Of a DNA stretch of 22,875 bases, positions 19,101-22,875 are shown in pieces. The DNA comes from Silene noctiflora. Lineage: Eukaryota; Streptophyta; Magnoliopsida; Caryophyllales; Caryophyllaceae. Numbering within the stretch: position 1 is the stretch's first letter; every line of letters starts with the position of its first letter. Made by a program: the position numbers and the translations under genes. Where the stretch lies: positions 931 to 23,805 of the forward strand of contig VHZZ01024153.1 of NCBI GenBank assembly GCA_009801015.1, written 5' to 3'. The notes beneath the pieces were generated by a model. That model was not told the DNA's origin. It worked only from the letters and a program-made list of their open reading frames with translations, and did not search any database.

Positions 19101-22099
19101 ATCGCTTGTCTGACCTCGTTGTTCCACAAAGATGTGTCCTTGATGGTATATTTCCAATTTTGGCCCAAAAAAAAATAGAAACTTTCCGGCAAATATTAAA
19201 CAATATTAAACACTGATGGTATGCTTCTCGTACTAAAAATAAGTTTTGGAAAAATAAAGATCGCTCATGATTAATTTTCGCTGAAAACATTTTTTTTTAA
19301 TTCCCAAAATTGGCTTTTGGTAAGAGATTTTGAGGAAATGTTCATATAAGATATGAGTTTTGAACAAAAGTTATACACTTGATCAAGTCAGATCCAATCT
19401 GCATGCAGCAATAATGATTGAGCAATTAAGTGTTAATAGAAGACATGAGGCGGTTGGATGTACCTAGCCTTACCCATGAGTTCATGAATGACCCGTGATG
19501 AAAATTCTGCTAATTGACGATATAAACTACCGAAGACTAACTATTCTTTGCCTTCGTAATATGAGGTTATAAAGCCAAAAGACTCCCATCAAGTTATATG
19601 GCCTGAAGCTACCTATAATAACCAACAATCAGCTAAATGCCACAATGCCACTCAATTGAATACCTCACACTAAAAGTATAACAATGAGATTTTTAACACA
19701 GGTGCAAATGCAACAATTTCCATAGAAGCTACAGGAATTTTAACTAATACACACAACCAATGGAATCACGTTAACAAAATTATGATAGAGCTGAACTTCC
19801 ACCTGTTCAAGCATCCCCATGAAAGATAACTGATTTCATGTTATAAACGTTACTAACATTTAAGTCACCTTTTGTTTCAAATAAAACATATAAGTCAACT
19901 TACAGAAGTGTCACATACCTCTTTTGTTGAAGGGCTCCTTAAAATTCCAAGCACAACTTGCTTCCGTATCTTACCATGAACTACAGGATCACCACCTCCA
20001 GATTTCATGTTATTGTAAGCCGCAGCTTCTAATCGTACAAGCTTACCTACTCCTAATTCTACATCTTTATCAGACTTCTTCTTAGTGTTCTTAATCTTAG
20101 TTTTTTTGGCTTTAGCACTAACAATAAGTTGATTCCTCTTCCCAACGTTGTCCAATAACTGGCCAGATGAAACTTGCCCTACATTTTTTCTCTCCCATTC
20201 GATGGAAGCCAAACCTCCAGTTTTTGGCAGCTCTCGTGGAGCAATTTGCTTAGAAAGCTTTTTGTCCTTACTTAGAGCATCTTTGATGCATTTAACATTC
20301 TGGTTCACAAACTCAGGACAACTAGATAGCATTGTATCAGCGGACTTTGGAGCCTGAGAGATCCCTTCACCTTCAAGAATTGATCTATCTACTTCCACAC
20401 CCTTTCTTTTCTTCCCATGTACTGCATCTTTCTTCGTAATATCTCCTGCAATACATTTTTCACTTTCAAAGCTCTCCATGGTCAGAGTTTTGTCACAAGG
20501 CCTGTCAATGTCCAAAATGGAACCAAAGTCACAAGCAAGGTCCATGTCCACATCTTTATCCAACAATTGTAGCATGTCCGGATCATCTGATTCATCCATG
20601 AGAATCCTGTTAATGCTTGACAAATCTTCATGCACATTACAAAGCCCAGTAGTTCCAACAGTAGTGCCTTCCTCATCATGTGCAGTTTCGTCCATCATTT
20701 CAGAGTTTTTAGACATTCCCAACTCGTTTGTTATAACTTCTGGCCTACGTAAAACACCATCATCATAAAAAGCGGCAGCAGTTCTATCACTTTTCCTCTC
20801 ATTATGAAAGGAAGGATTGCCAACTTCCACACCAGAAAGATAATCAGAATCATAGGGTACTGCTTTCTTCCTCCTTGTTTCAGAATTATCACGAACACCA
20901 TCTTTGCTCAAATTATAAAGAAAACCATTAATCATTTATATTCAAAAATAGATCACTCATCCAAGTGAGAAAGTATCCAGCTACAGAAAGCTAACACTAG
21001 CAGGATCAAATCACTTGTGAGCATAGCTTACGCGTTCTATAACCACATCATTTTCTAACTAGAACAAAACGTGGCTTCGAATTTTAGTAAATTCATGGAT
21101 GGCAAACAATAGCTTCCTTACAAAGGAATAAGAGTTTTTTTAGCATTTACAACGTATATGTATATGTATATATGCACCAAACTCTGTCAAATGGGCCATA
21201 ATGGACCTCAAGCTTAAAATCTAACAACACATGGATTAACGGCCTTACTTCAAAATTACTGTTCCTCAGGCATACCTAGGAGCTGACAATAGTGTCCATT
21301 ACCCCTAGCTTTATTTTTCTTTACATTAGGAGCACCTTTAGCGCAGCTGGCGAGGCACAAACTGTAATTTCCATATTTTCCTTGTAATTGCAAATTTTAT
21401 ACCATTCCTTTTTCCCCATCATCCCTAGATCTTACTTGTTTACAGCTTAGCTTTGTTTAAATAAACAGTTTTTCTTCACTCATTTTCCAAAAGGCGGTTA
21501 ATACTTATTAGTGTGAGTCTCCAAATCACACTGATTCATACAAGAATAACAACATCATCCCGATCCCTCAAGGCTCCCACGCATAACGGGTGGAAAATTG
21601 AATGTACGCAAACCTCAGCGTCAGCCCTGTGCTAAGCGGCACAGAGACGCTGTTTGCAAAGTACCCCAAAAAAAATATGTACTGTCTAGAATTGCATCAA
21701 ACGACAACCACTGATTCATACTAATACCCTATTATCGTTAAATCAATAATCAAAACTCGGGCACGATACAGAACAACTTGAATGTCGAAAACACGTACTG
21801 ATGCTAACAAGAACTCAACTAGAGCATTAAACAATGGAATAGTAAGTGAAACAACATGGATAGCAGTAAAAGAAAAAAGAAAAGGTGAGAGGAAGCAGGA
21901 TACCAGTAAAAAGAGTGGTATACTGGGGAGAATTAGCATATTTAGCGAAGGGATTTTTGGCTTGATCAGGTAAAAGAGAGTAAATTTTGACAAGTGTATT
22001 GAAAGTATTGCAGGGAATTGGGTCTCTTTCAAGCGAATTAAGACCAAAGAAGTCTCTCACTGATTTCCTAGTTTCTTCGTCTGGTTTATTATTCATCAT
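835..22099 (-). CDS. EMB1789: Zinc finger CCCH domain protein 65-like (EMB1789 orthologue), ten exons
   Basis: Seen: joining minus-strand exons 22099-21904, 20901-19919, 16483-16412, 15515-15420, 6049-5984, 4761-4633, 3694-3644, 2629-2489, 2032-1346 and 1164-835 gives one open frame of about 916 codons, every intron GT-AG. Residues about 504-522, 533-551 and 558-577 form three CCCH fingers (Cx7Cx5Cx3H, Cx7Cx5Cx3H, Cx8Cx5Cx3H). A basic stretch (residues 472-502) precedes finger 1, and a Lys-rich segment near the end of exon 2 could be a nuclear signal. Long acidic/Ser-rich, probably disordered regions flank the fingers. Known: the finger cluster, with its [12 protein letters not shown] linker, is that of plant CCCH protein 65, whose Arabidopsis gene EMB1789 is required for embryo development. 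The assignment is from memory. Inferred: a nuclear RNA-binding or RNA-processing role. The Arabidopsis protein is, as I recall, shorter, mainly in the variable regions. Every splice site is a prediction by eye. Confidence 0.85.
1346..2032 (-). CDS. EMB1789: Exon 9 (Ser-rich C-terminal region)
   Basis: 687 nt, phase 0. Start chosen at GTTAG|ATTGCAGTAAAG, which keeps frame with exon 8 (residues HK, then [10 protein letters not shown]). The downstream GCAG at 2026 would break frame, and AAAG at 2021 would also be in frame. Donor TCG|GTAAGT. The product has [14 protein letters not shown], a short motif I associate with the family, a proline run (PLPPPH), and a degenerate internal duplication ([10 protein letters not shown] / [10 protein letters not shown]). 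Confidence 0.8.
2303..2326. repeat. Short inverted repeat in intron 8
   Basis: GTCTCACAT and ATGTGAGAC form 9-bp arms around a 6-base loop. About 50 bases on (2374-2403) is a second self-complementary stretch built on GGGAGGTCTCCC. The pair looks like the decayed end of a Mutator-like or MITE element, but no complete element could be delimited. Confidence 0.3.
2489..2629 (-). CDS. EMB1789: Exon 8 (zinc fingers 2 and 3)
   Basis: 141-nt exon, CTGTAG|CCTTGC to CACAAG|GTATTT, phase 0. It encodes [20 protein letters not shown] (finger 2, Cx7Cx5Cx3H) and, after the linker [26 protein letters not shown] (finger 3, Cx8Cx5Cx3H). All Cys and His ligands are present. This is the segment that identifies the gene family. 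Confidence 0.9.
2630..3643 (-). other. Intron 7 with G-rich tandem repeat
   Basis: About 1 kb with no exon signal. The stretch 3005-3420 is strikingly G-rich on the plus strand. It contains two degenerate copies of a 69-base unit (about 3114-3182 and 3183-3240) built around TGGTGGGTTGG, then GGTGG-type runs. Read on the transcript strand it gives a Pro/Thr-rich open frame (3117-3539) that I take as a by-product of the repeat. Confidence 0.55.
3644..3694 (-). CDS. EMB1789: Exon 7 (second half of zinc finger 1)
   Basis: 51-nt microexon, TTCGCAG|GGTGAG to AAATCAAAG|GTATAG, phase 0. It encodes [17 protein letters not shown], which supplies the third Cys and the His of finger 1 (Cx7Cx5Cx3H together with exon 6). 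Confidence 0.85.
3796..3966. mobile_element. MITE-like element with terminal inverted repeats, intron 6
   Basis: Begins TGTTACTCCGACACT and ends AGAGTCGGAGTAACA, giving about 12 matched terminal bases (TGTTACTCCGAC). The 171-bp interior is dense in the palindromic ACACGTGT/GACACGTGTCGG motif and could fold over most of its length. No transposase or convincing target-site duplication is seen. I recall very similar CGTGTCGG-rich short repeats from many plant genomes. Confidence 0.6.
4494..4575 (-). repeat. SINE-like repeat fragment, intron 6
   Basis: The minus strand reads CTCAAGGGCTCCCACG, then a G-rich spacer and GATGTACGCAATCTTACC. This matches the order of blocks in the repeat at 21549-21665 (CTCAAGGCTCCCACG, then GAATGTACGCAAACCTC). 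Blocks of this kind are frequent in dicot tRNA-derived (Au-like) SINEs. Only part of an element is present. Confidence 0.45.
4633..4761 (-). CDS. EMB1789: Exon 6 (basic region and first half of zinc finger 1)
   Basis: 129-nt exon, CTGCAG|CTGAAG to CTTGAG|GTAATT, phase 0. It encodes a very basic stretch ([20 protein letters not shown]) and then [11 protein letters not shown], the first two cysteines of finger 1. The finger is completed in exon 7, so the intron splits the motif between Cys2 and Cys3. Confidence 0.85.
4762..5983 (-). other. Intron 5, nothing recognisable
   Basis: About 1.2 kb of AT-rich sequence on both strands. The ORF at 5315-5542 (minus) has no domain and no splice context that would join it to the neighbouring phase-0 exons without an in-frame stop. 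No repeat family was recognised. Confidence 0.5.
5984..6049 (-). CDS. EMB1789: Exon 5 (basic linker)
   Basis: 66-nt exon between GGCAG|GACTCT and AAAAAG|GTTATA, phase 0 at both ends. It encodes 22 residues, [20 protein letters not shown] plus KK, strongly basic at the end and running into the basic start of exon 6. It lies about 9.4 kb downstream of exon 4, beyond the nested transposons. Confidence 0.7.
6242..6555 (-). mobile_element. RTE-type LINE, 3' part (interrupted copy)
   Basis: Minus-strand 3' end of a LINE. It shares with the copy in intron 2 the sequence around AAACCATTTTGGGATTAAGG, read on the minus strand from about 6300 and 16822. Both end in a (TTG)n-type tail, seen here as CAA repeats at 6242-6278. 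The body continues to 6555, where the LTR retrotransposon interrupts it. The LINE resumes at 13716. No open frame remains in this part. Confidence 0.75.
6835..6904. repeat. Palindrome array ACTCGATCGAGT in U3 of the 5' LTR
   Basis: Three perfect copies of the 12-base palindrome ACTCGATCGAGT (6835-6846, 6855-6866, 6893-6904) and one two-mismatch copy (6874-6885, itself still palindromic: ACTTGATCTAGT). Start-to-start spacings are 20, 19 and 19 bases. The array sits immediately upstream of the TATA box, as promoter-proximal binding sites would. Confidence 0.85.
6958..6965 (+). promoter_or_regulatory. TATA box of the 5' LTR promoter
   Basis: TATAAATA, also present at the matching place of the right LTR (12870-12877). 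It lies 54 bases past the last palindrome of the array, a fitting place for the U3/R promoter. The transcription start is not determined. Confidence 0.55.
7815..7832 (+). other. Primer-binding site of the LTR element
   Basis: TGGCGTCGTTGTCGGGAA, four bases after the left LTR. It matches the Athila-type PBS TGGCGCCGTTGCCGGGGA as I remember it (assigned to tRNA-Asp) except for two C-to-T changes and a G-to-A change. Confidence 0.7.
7925..9071 (+). pseudogene. Decayed Athila-type gag
   Basis: The frame starting near 7925 reads [20 protein letters not shown], the typical start of Athila Gag. It is followed by stops. At 8245-8475 another frame gives a capsid-like segment ([28 protein letters not shown]), with a short tandem duplication of ATHTAEY. 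The nucleocapsid zinc knuckle follows at 8520-8561. At 8694-9071 lies the C-terminal part ([32 protein letters not shown]). Several frameshifts and stops separate the pieces, so no functional Gag can be made. Confidence 0.7.
8520..8561 (+). other. Gag zinc knuckle (CCHC)
   Basis: [14 protein letters not shown], an exact Cx2Cx4Hx4C nucleocapsid knuckle, in a frame different from the capsid-like piece upstream. It confirms the retroviral-type gag identity of the region. Confidence 0.8.
9089..9192. repeat. Palindrome cluster between gag and protease
   Basis: ACTCGATCGAGT at 9089-9100, a one-mismatch copy (ACTCAATCGAGT) at 9109-9120, again 20 bases apart, and a one-mismatch copy (CCTCGATCGAGT) at 9181-9192. 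The motif is the same as in U3 of the LTRs. Confidence 0.8.
9387..9922 (+). repeat. Tandem duplication over the start of the protease region
   Basis: 9387-9617 and 9618-9922 both run from TCGGCTTATGCTAAGT to GGCCTTTAGGTGTCTT. The second unit has about 70 additional bases (about 9706-9777) that the first has lost. The first copy is frameshifted right after the DLG of the active site, and the second keeps DLGASVSVM. The copies differ by several substitutions, so the duplication is not recent. Confidence 0.8.
9779..10512 (+). pseudogene. Retropepsin-like protease, interrupted
   Basis: The second duplicated unit reads [20 protein letters not shown], the Athila-type aspartic protease active site (DLGA in place of DTGA), with the Asp codon at 9795. 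The frame runs through [20 protein letters not shown] to a stop at 9975. A 16-base direct duplication (GTTGAC...TTTATAGT) there shifts the frame, which resumes as [20 protein letters not shown], containing the second conserved hydrophobic-Gly block. It continues to 10512 through an acidic, unrecognised tail. No reverse transcriptase follows. Confidence 0.75.
10705..10736. repeat. Palindrome pair in the 3' spacer of the LTR element
   Basis: Two perfect ACTCGATCGAGT copies at 10705-10716 and 10725-10736, exactly 20 bases apart start to start, as in U3 and in the gag-protease spacer. Confidence 0.85.
11686..11809 (+). repeat. Homopurine (A/G) tract
   Basis: About 120 bases almost purely A and G on the plus strand with only a few T/C interruptions, ending in a run of about 16 A. 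It encodes only Lys/Glu/Arg low complexity. Such tracts are common before the 3' LTR in Athila/Tat-type elements. Confidence 0.7.
12497..12508 (+). other. Polypurine tract before the 3' LTR
   Basis: TTTGGGGAAGTT directly abuts the TGATG start of the right LTR. Its position and G-rich core fit the plus-strand primer site of the Athila group. Confidence 0.6.
12509..13715 (+). repeat. 3' LTR (1207 bp)
   Basis: Right-hand copy of the LTR. It differs from the left by scattered substitutions, a deletion between two AATACG repeats near 12560, and a deletion through the middle of the palindrome array. Indels and substitutions indicate an insertion that is not very recent. I did not compute a divergence. 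Confidence 0.9.
12767..12816. repeat. Palindrome array in U3 of the 3' LTR (shortened)
   Basis: Two perfect ACTCGATCGAGT copies (12767-12778 and 12805-12816) with a remnant between them (ACTCATCTAGT), where the left LTR has two further copies. The 20-base difference removes parts of copies 2 and 3. Confidence 0.8.
13716..14430 (-). mobile_element. RTE-type LINE, 5' part (interrupted copy)
   Basis: From 13721 to about 14150 it is clearly similar to 18651-19142 of the intron-2 LINE. On the minus strand it reads SWWNDEV-like residues near 14135, then [20 protein letters not shown] and a segment leading to [11 protein letters not shown], the region just before the RT palm in plant RTE elements. 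The RT core itself is absent. From 14156 to 14425 a leader-like stretch (minus ORF with [20 protein letters not shown]) lies upstream. I recall this sequence from dicot repeats, but it is not an endonuclease, so the 5' domain organisation is abnormal and the outer boundary uncertain. Confidence 0.6.
14538..14561. repeat. AAAT microsatellite
   Basis: About five copies of AAAT in tandem in intron 4, with no other feature around. Confidence 0.7.
14941..15282. mobile_element. MITE-like element, intron 4 near exon 4
   Basis: Left end TAGACCATGTTTAATGGG and right end CCCATGGATAAACATAGTCT are inverted copies of each other with a few mismatches (AGACYATGTTTA shared). The right end also contains a local repeat of ATAGACCCATGG. 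About 340 bp, with a G-rich then A-rich interior and no coding sequence. No clear target duplication. A related end (TTTTAGACCATGTTTATC) occurs at 22303-22320. Confidence 0.45.
15420..15515 (-). CDS. EMB1789: Exon 4
   Basis: 96-nt exon, phase 0 to phase 0, giving 32 residues ([20 protein letters not shown], then [12 protein letters not shown]). Donor GCT|GTAAGT is strong. The acceptor is read as GAAAG|ACAGCT because that keeps frame with exon 3. The next AG, four bases downstream (GACAG|CTTTTG), would break frame. The product continues the helical segment of exon 3. Confidence 0.7.
15516..16411 (-). other. Intron 3, no gene
   Basis: AT-rich, with a Stowaway-like terminus (CCCCCTCCATCCTATATACG) at about 15673 that has no partner I can find. 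The ORFs here (15747-15977 and 15863-16075) are mutual shadows with no domain. One undetermined base lies at 16244. Confidence 0.5.
16412..16483 (-). CDS. EMB1789: Exon 3
   Basis: 72-nt exon bounded by TGCAG|GAT and AAG|GTAAAT, phase 0 at both ends. Translates to [20 protein letters not shown] plus HVGK, an amphipathic segment I recognise as conserved just N-terminal of the basic/finger region in the plant family. It was too short to stand out as an ORF and was found by reading the minus strand between the LINE in intron 2 and exon 4. Confidence 0.75.
17837..17904. repeat. 34-bp tandem duplication inside the LINE
   Basis: CGGTCTTGGTCTTACTCCTA begins two adjacent units, 17837-17870 and 17871-17904, differing by one base. 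34 is not a multiple of three, so it shifts the RT frame near the SRTKTEYL segment. Its near-identity suggests a recent event. Confidence 0.8.
18915..18969. repeat. Short tandem duplication inside the LINE
   Basis: TATAGATATCCTTCTCTCC begins both 18915-18940 and 18941-18969 (26 and 29 bases). The equivalent part of the interrupted LINE in intron 4 (about 13978-14006) has one copy. Confidence 0.75.
19166..19918 (-). other. Rest of intron 2 upstream of the LINE, nothing recognisable
   Basis: AT-rich intron sequence with no ORF of interest and no repeat recognised. I searched it for a further exon between exons 2 and 3 but found none needed, since the phase is already consistent. Confidence 0.5.
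19919..20901 (-). CDS. EMB1789: Exon 2 (acidic, variable region)
   Basis: Large open exon of 983 nt. The acceptor AAAG|ATGG restores frame from exon 1 (phase 1). The donor GAG|GTATGT leaves phase 0. A second good donor, TCT|GTAAGT at 19904, is also phase 0 and would add five residues. The product (residues about 66-393) is rich in Asp, Glu, Lys and Ser. It has an Asp-rich stretch ([20 protein letters not shown]), a Lys-rich segment ([16 protein letters not shown]) and a C-terminal segment [19 protein letters not shown] that looks conserved in character. No catalytic motif is visible. Confidence 0.8.
20902..21903 (-). other. Intron 1
   Basis: About 1 kb. It contains a short GTATAT run at about 21149-21172 and the SINE-like fragment at 21549-21665. 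A small additional exon here cannot be excluded, but the exon 1 to exon 2 phase works without one. Confidence 0.5.
21549..21665 (+). repeat. SINE-like repeat fragment, intron 1
   Basis: Contains CCCTCAAGGCTCCCACG, GAATGTACGCAAACCTC and AGACGCTGTTTGCAAAG in the order seen in dicot Au-like SINE families. The first two blocks match the minus-strand fragment at 4494-4575, so the two are copies of one family in opposite orientation. Ends are not defined. Confidence 0.5.
21904..22099 (-). CDS. EMB1789: Exon 1 (N-terminus)
   Basis: Starts at the first of two adjacent ATGs (22099). The open frame reaches upstream to a GTG at 22111 but no earlier ATG was found, so 22099 is the eukaryotic start. It encodes about 65 residues including [19 protein letters not shown] and ends ACTG|GTATCC in phase 1. 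The frame continues past the donor into a hydrophobic, T-rich run typical of intron sequence. Confidence 0.75.
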
Positions 22100-22139
22100 T
22101 CTCCTCCACACACAAAAAAAAACGCAATTGAATTGGGGA

Positions 22140-22147
22140 TTAGGGTT
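22140..22147 (-). promoter_or_regulatory. Telo-box in the 5' leader/promoter of the CCCH gene
   Basis: AACCCTAA on the minus strand, about 41 bases upstream of the ATG. Telo-boxes near transcription starts are common in plant genes for RNA processing, translation and cell growth. The assignment is by motif only. Confidence 0.4.
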
Positions 22148-22875
22148 GTAGTGTCGCGCATCAATTAGCCAAGGGATCCGCCGAGCAACCGTCCGCTGAC
22201 AACGCCGTCAAATAGGGCCTAGTTTGGTTTTGAACCTCATCTAAAGCAATCTTTGACAAGTTTTACTTAATTATGGACGCAATGCCCTTATTAGCTACCA
22301 TTTTAGACCATGTTTATCGATTGTTCTTGCACTACTTACATCTAGTTTCTACATTAAAATATTAATGTATATTTTTTAACCTACTTACAACACGTAGATC
22401 TGATTTTGTTGTTTTATCAAGCCTTAACCTATTTAATCTCAGTCTCACATATTTTTATTATATCCTTACATTATAATTTTCTTTGAATAATAGTTATAAA
22501 AATATTTACGATTAATATAAAATAAGTTTTTTAGAAAAAAAAATACGAAAAAGAAACATGGTTTTATTAAATGAGATATATTAAAACATCGACTACATAA
22601 TAACTTAAAAAAACACAGCGAAAAGAAGTACAACATGACACTAAATAACTTAAAAAGAAATATAATAAACAACATTAAAATGGCATAACTACAAAATTAC
22701 ACTAAAATTACATTTGAAATATTTGAAATATAACCATCCAAAAAAAAAAGTTGTTAACATAACCTAAAAAATTGCCGTTTAATCCAAAGTAATCTTATCT
22801 TTATTAATTCAGAAGCATTTAGAGTAATTCTGTGCGTCCATGTCATCAAATCCATTTTTTTTAATTGTAAAATGT
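22148..22875. other. Upstream region, no gene seen
   Basis: A short GC-richer stretch (about 22150-22210) is the likely core promoter. Beyond it the sequence is very AT-rich with homopolymer A/T runs. The minus-strand ORF there (22466-22675) is Phe/Leu/Lys low complexity with no recognisable domain. Confidence 0.6.

Larger units (their letters stand above)
17216..19140 (-). pseudogene. LINE reverse transcriptase, broken
   Basis: The minus strand in pieces reads, from N to [21 protein letters not shown] (18732-18442), a [12 protein letters not shown] block (18378-18175), [20 protein letters not shown] with the palm Asp region and HQGSALS (18265-18026), and FADDIVL (18001-17981), which holds the catalytic Asp pair. 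Next come SKTKTEYL and a C-terminal [20 protein letters not shown] (17526-17299). This order is that of plant RTE-clade RT. Stops (one between DELTRDI and DDIPWC), frameshifts and a 34-base tandem duplication make it inactive. Confidence 0.85.
16786..19153 (-). mobile_element. RTE-type LINE, 5'-truncated, with 12-bp target-site duplication
   Basis: Seen: a 2368-bp insertion in intron 2 flanked by perfect copies of CCAATTTTGGCC (16774-16785 and 19154-19165). Its minus-strand 3' end finishes in GTTGTTGTTGTT, the short (TTG)n tail of plant RTE elements. It carries the RT part of the ORF but no endonuclease, so it is 5' truncated. Known: TTG tails, short duplications and 5' truncation are usual for target-primed reverse transcription by RTE-clade LINEs. 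It lies in the same orientation as the host gene. Confidence 0.85.

Noticed and set aside
22099-22111. Start of the CCCH protein at 22111
   Set aside because: The codon there is GTG. The first ATG in frame is at 22099, which is the normal eukaryotic choice.
22466-22675. Phe/Leu-rich minus-strand ORF that looks like a membrane protein
   Set aside because: Low-complexity translation of an A-rich tract upstream of the gene. There is no start context and no homology recognised.

Overview
The window is nuclear DNA of a flowering plant, most likely a eudicot. It is AT-rich, its one clear gene is split by GT-AG introns, and those introns are filled with plant-type transposons (an Athila-like Ty3/gypsy LTR element, RTE-clade LINEs, MITE- and SINE-like repeats). 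A guess of Caryophyllales rests only on the flavour of the repeats and is weak.

One host gene occupies nearly the whole window on the minus strand, from an ATG at 22099 to a stop at 835. I joined ten exons by eye with consistent phase: 21904-22099, 19919-20901, 16412-16483, 15420-15515, 5984-6049, 4633-4761, 3644-3694, 2489-2629, 1346-2032 and 835-1164. They encode about 916 residues with three tandem CCCH zinc fingers in exons 6-8. I recognise it as the orthologue of Arabidopsis zinc finger CCCH protein 65 (EMB1789), a presumed nuclear RNA-binding protein.

The introns carry the mobile DNA. Intron 2 holds a 5'-truncated RTE-type LINE (16786-19153, minus strand) with a perfect 12-bp target-site duplication. 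Intron 4 is about 9.4 kb and holds a nest. An older RTE LINE of the same family had already lost its RT core through a junction at a GGTCC microhomology. A 7.16-kb Athila-like LTR retrotransposon (6556-13715, plus strand) then landed in it with a CCCTC duplication. The LTR element keeps both LTRs, a primer-binding site, decayed gag with a zinc knuckle, and a partly duplicated retropepsin region, but no reverse transcriptase, RNase H or integrase. It is a non-autonomous derivative. Introns 3 and 6 carry MITE-like elements, intron 7 a G-rich tandem repeat, and introns 1 and 6 fragments of one shared SINE-like repeat.

The feature that family membership does not explain is an array of the perfect 12-bp palindrome ACTCGATCGAGT (with near-copies). 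It lies 54-123 bp upstream of the LTR TATA box and recurs, often in pairs, in the internal region of the LTR element. I found no second host gene. The flanks (1-757 and 22148-22875) are AT-rich, non-coding and repeat-derived where anything can be recognised.
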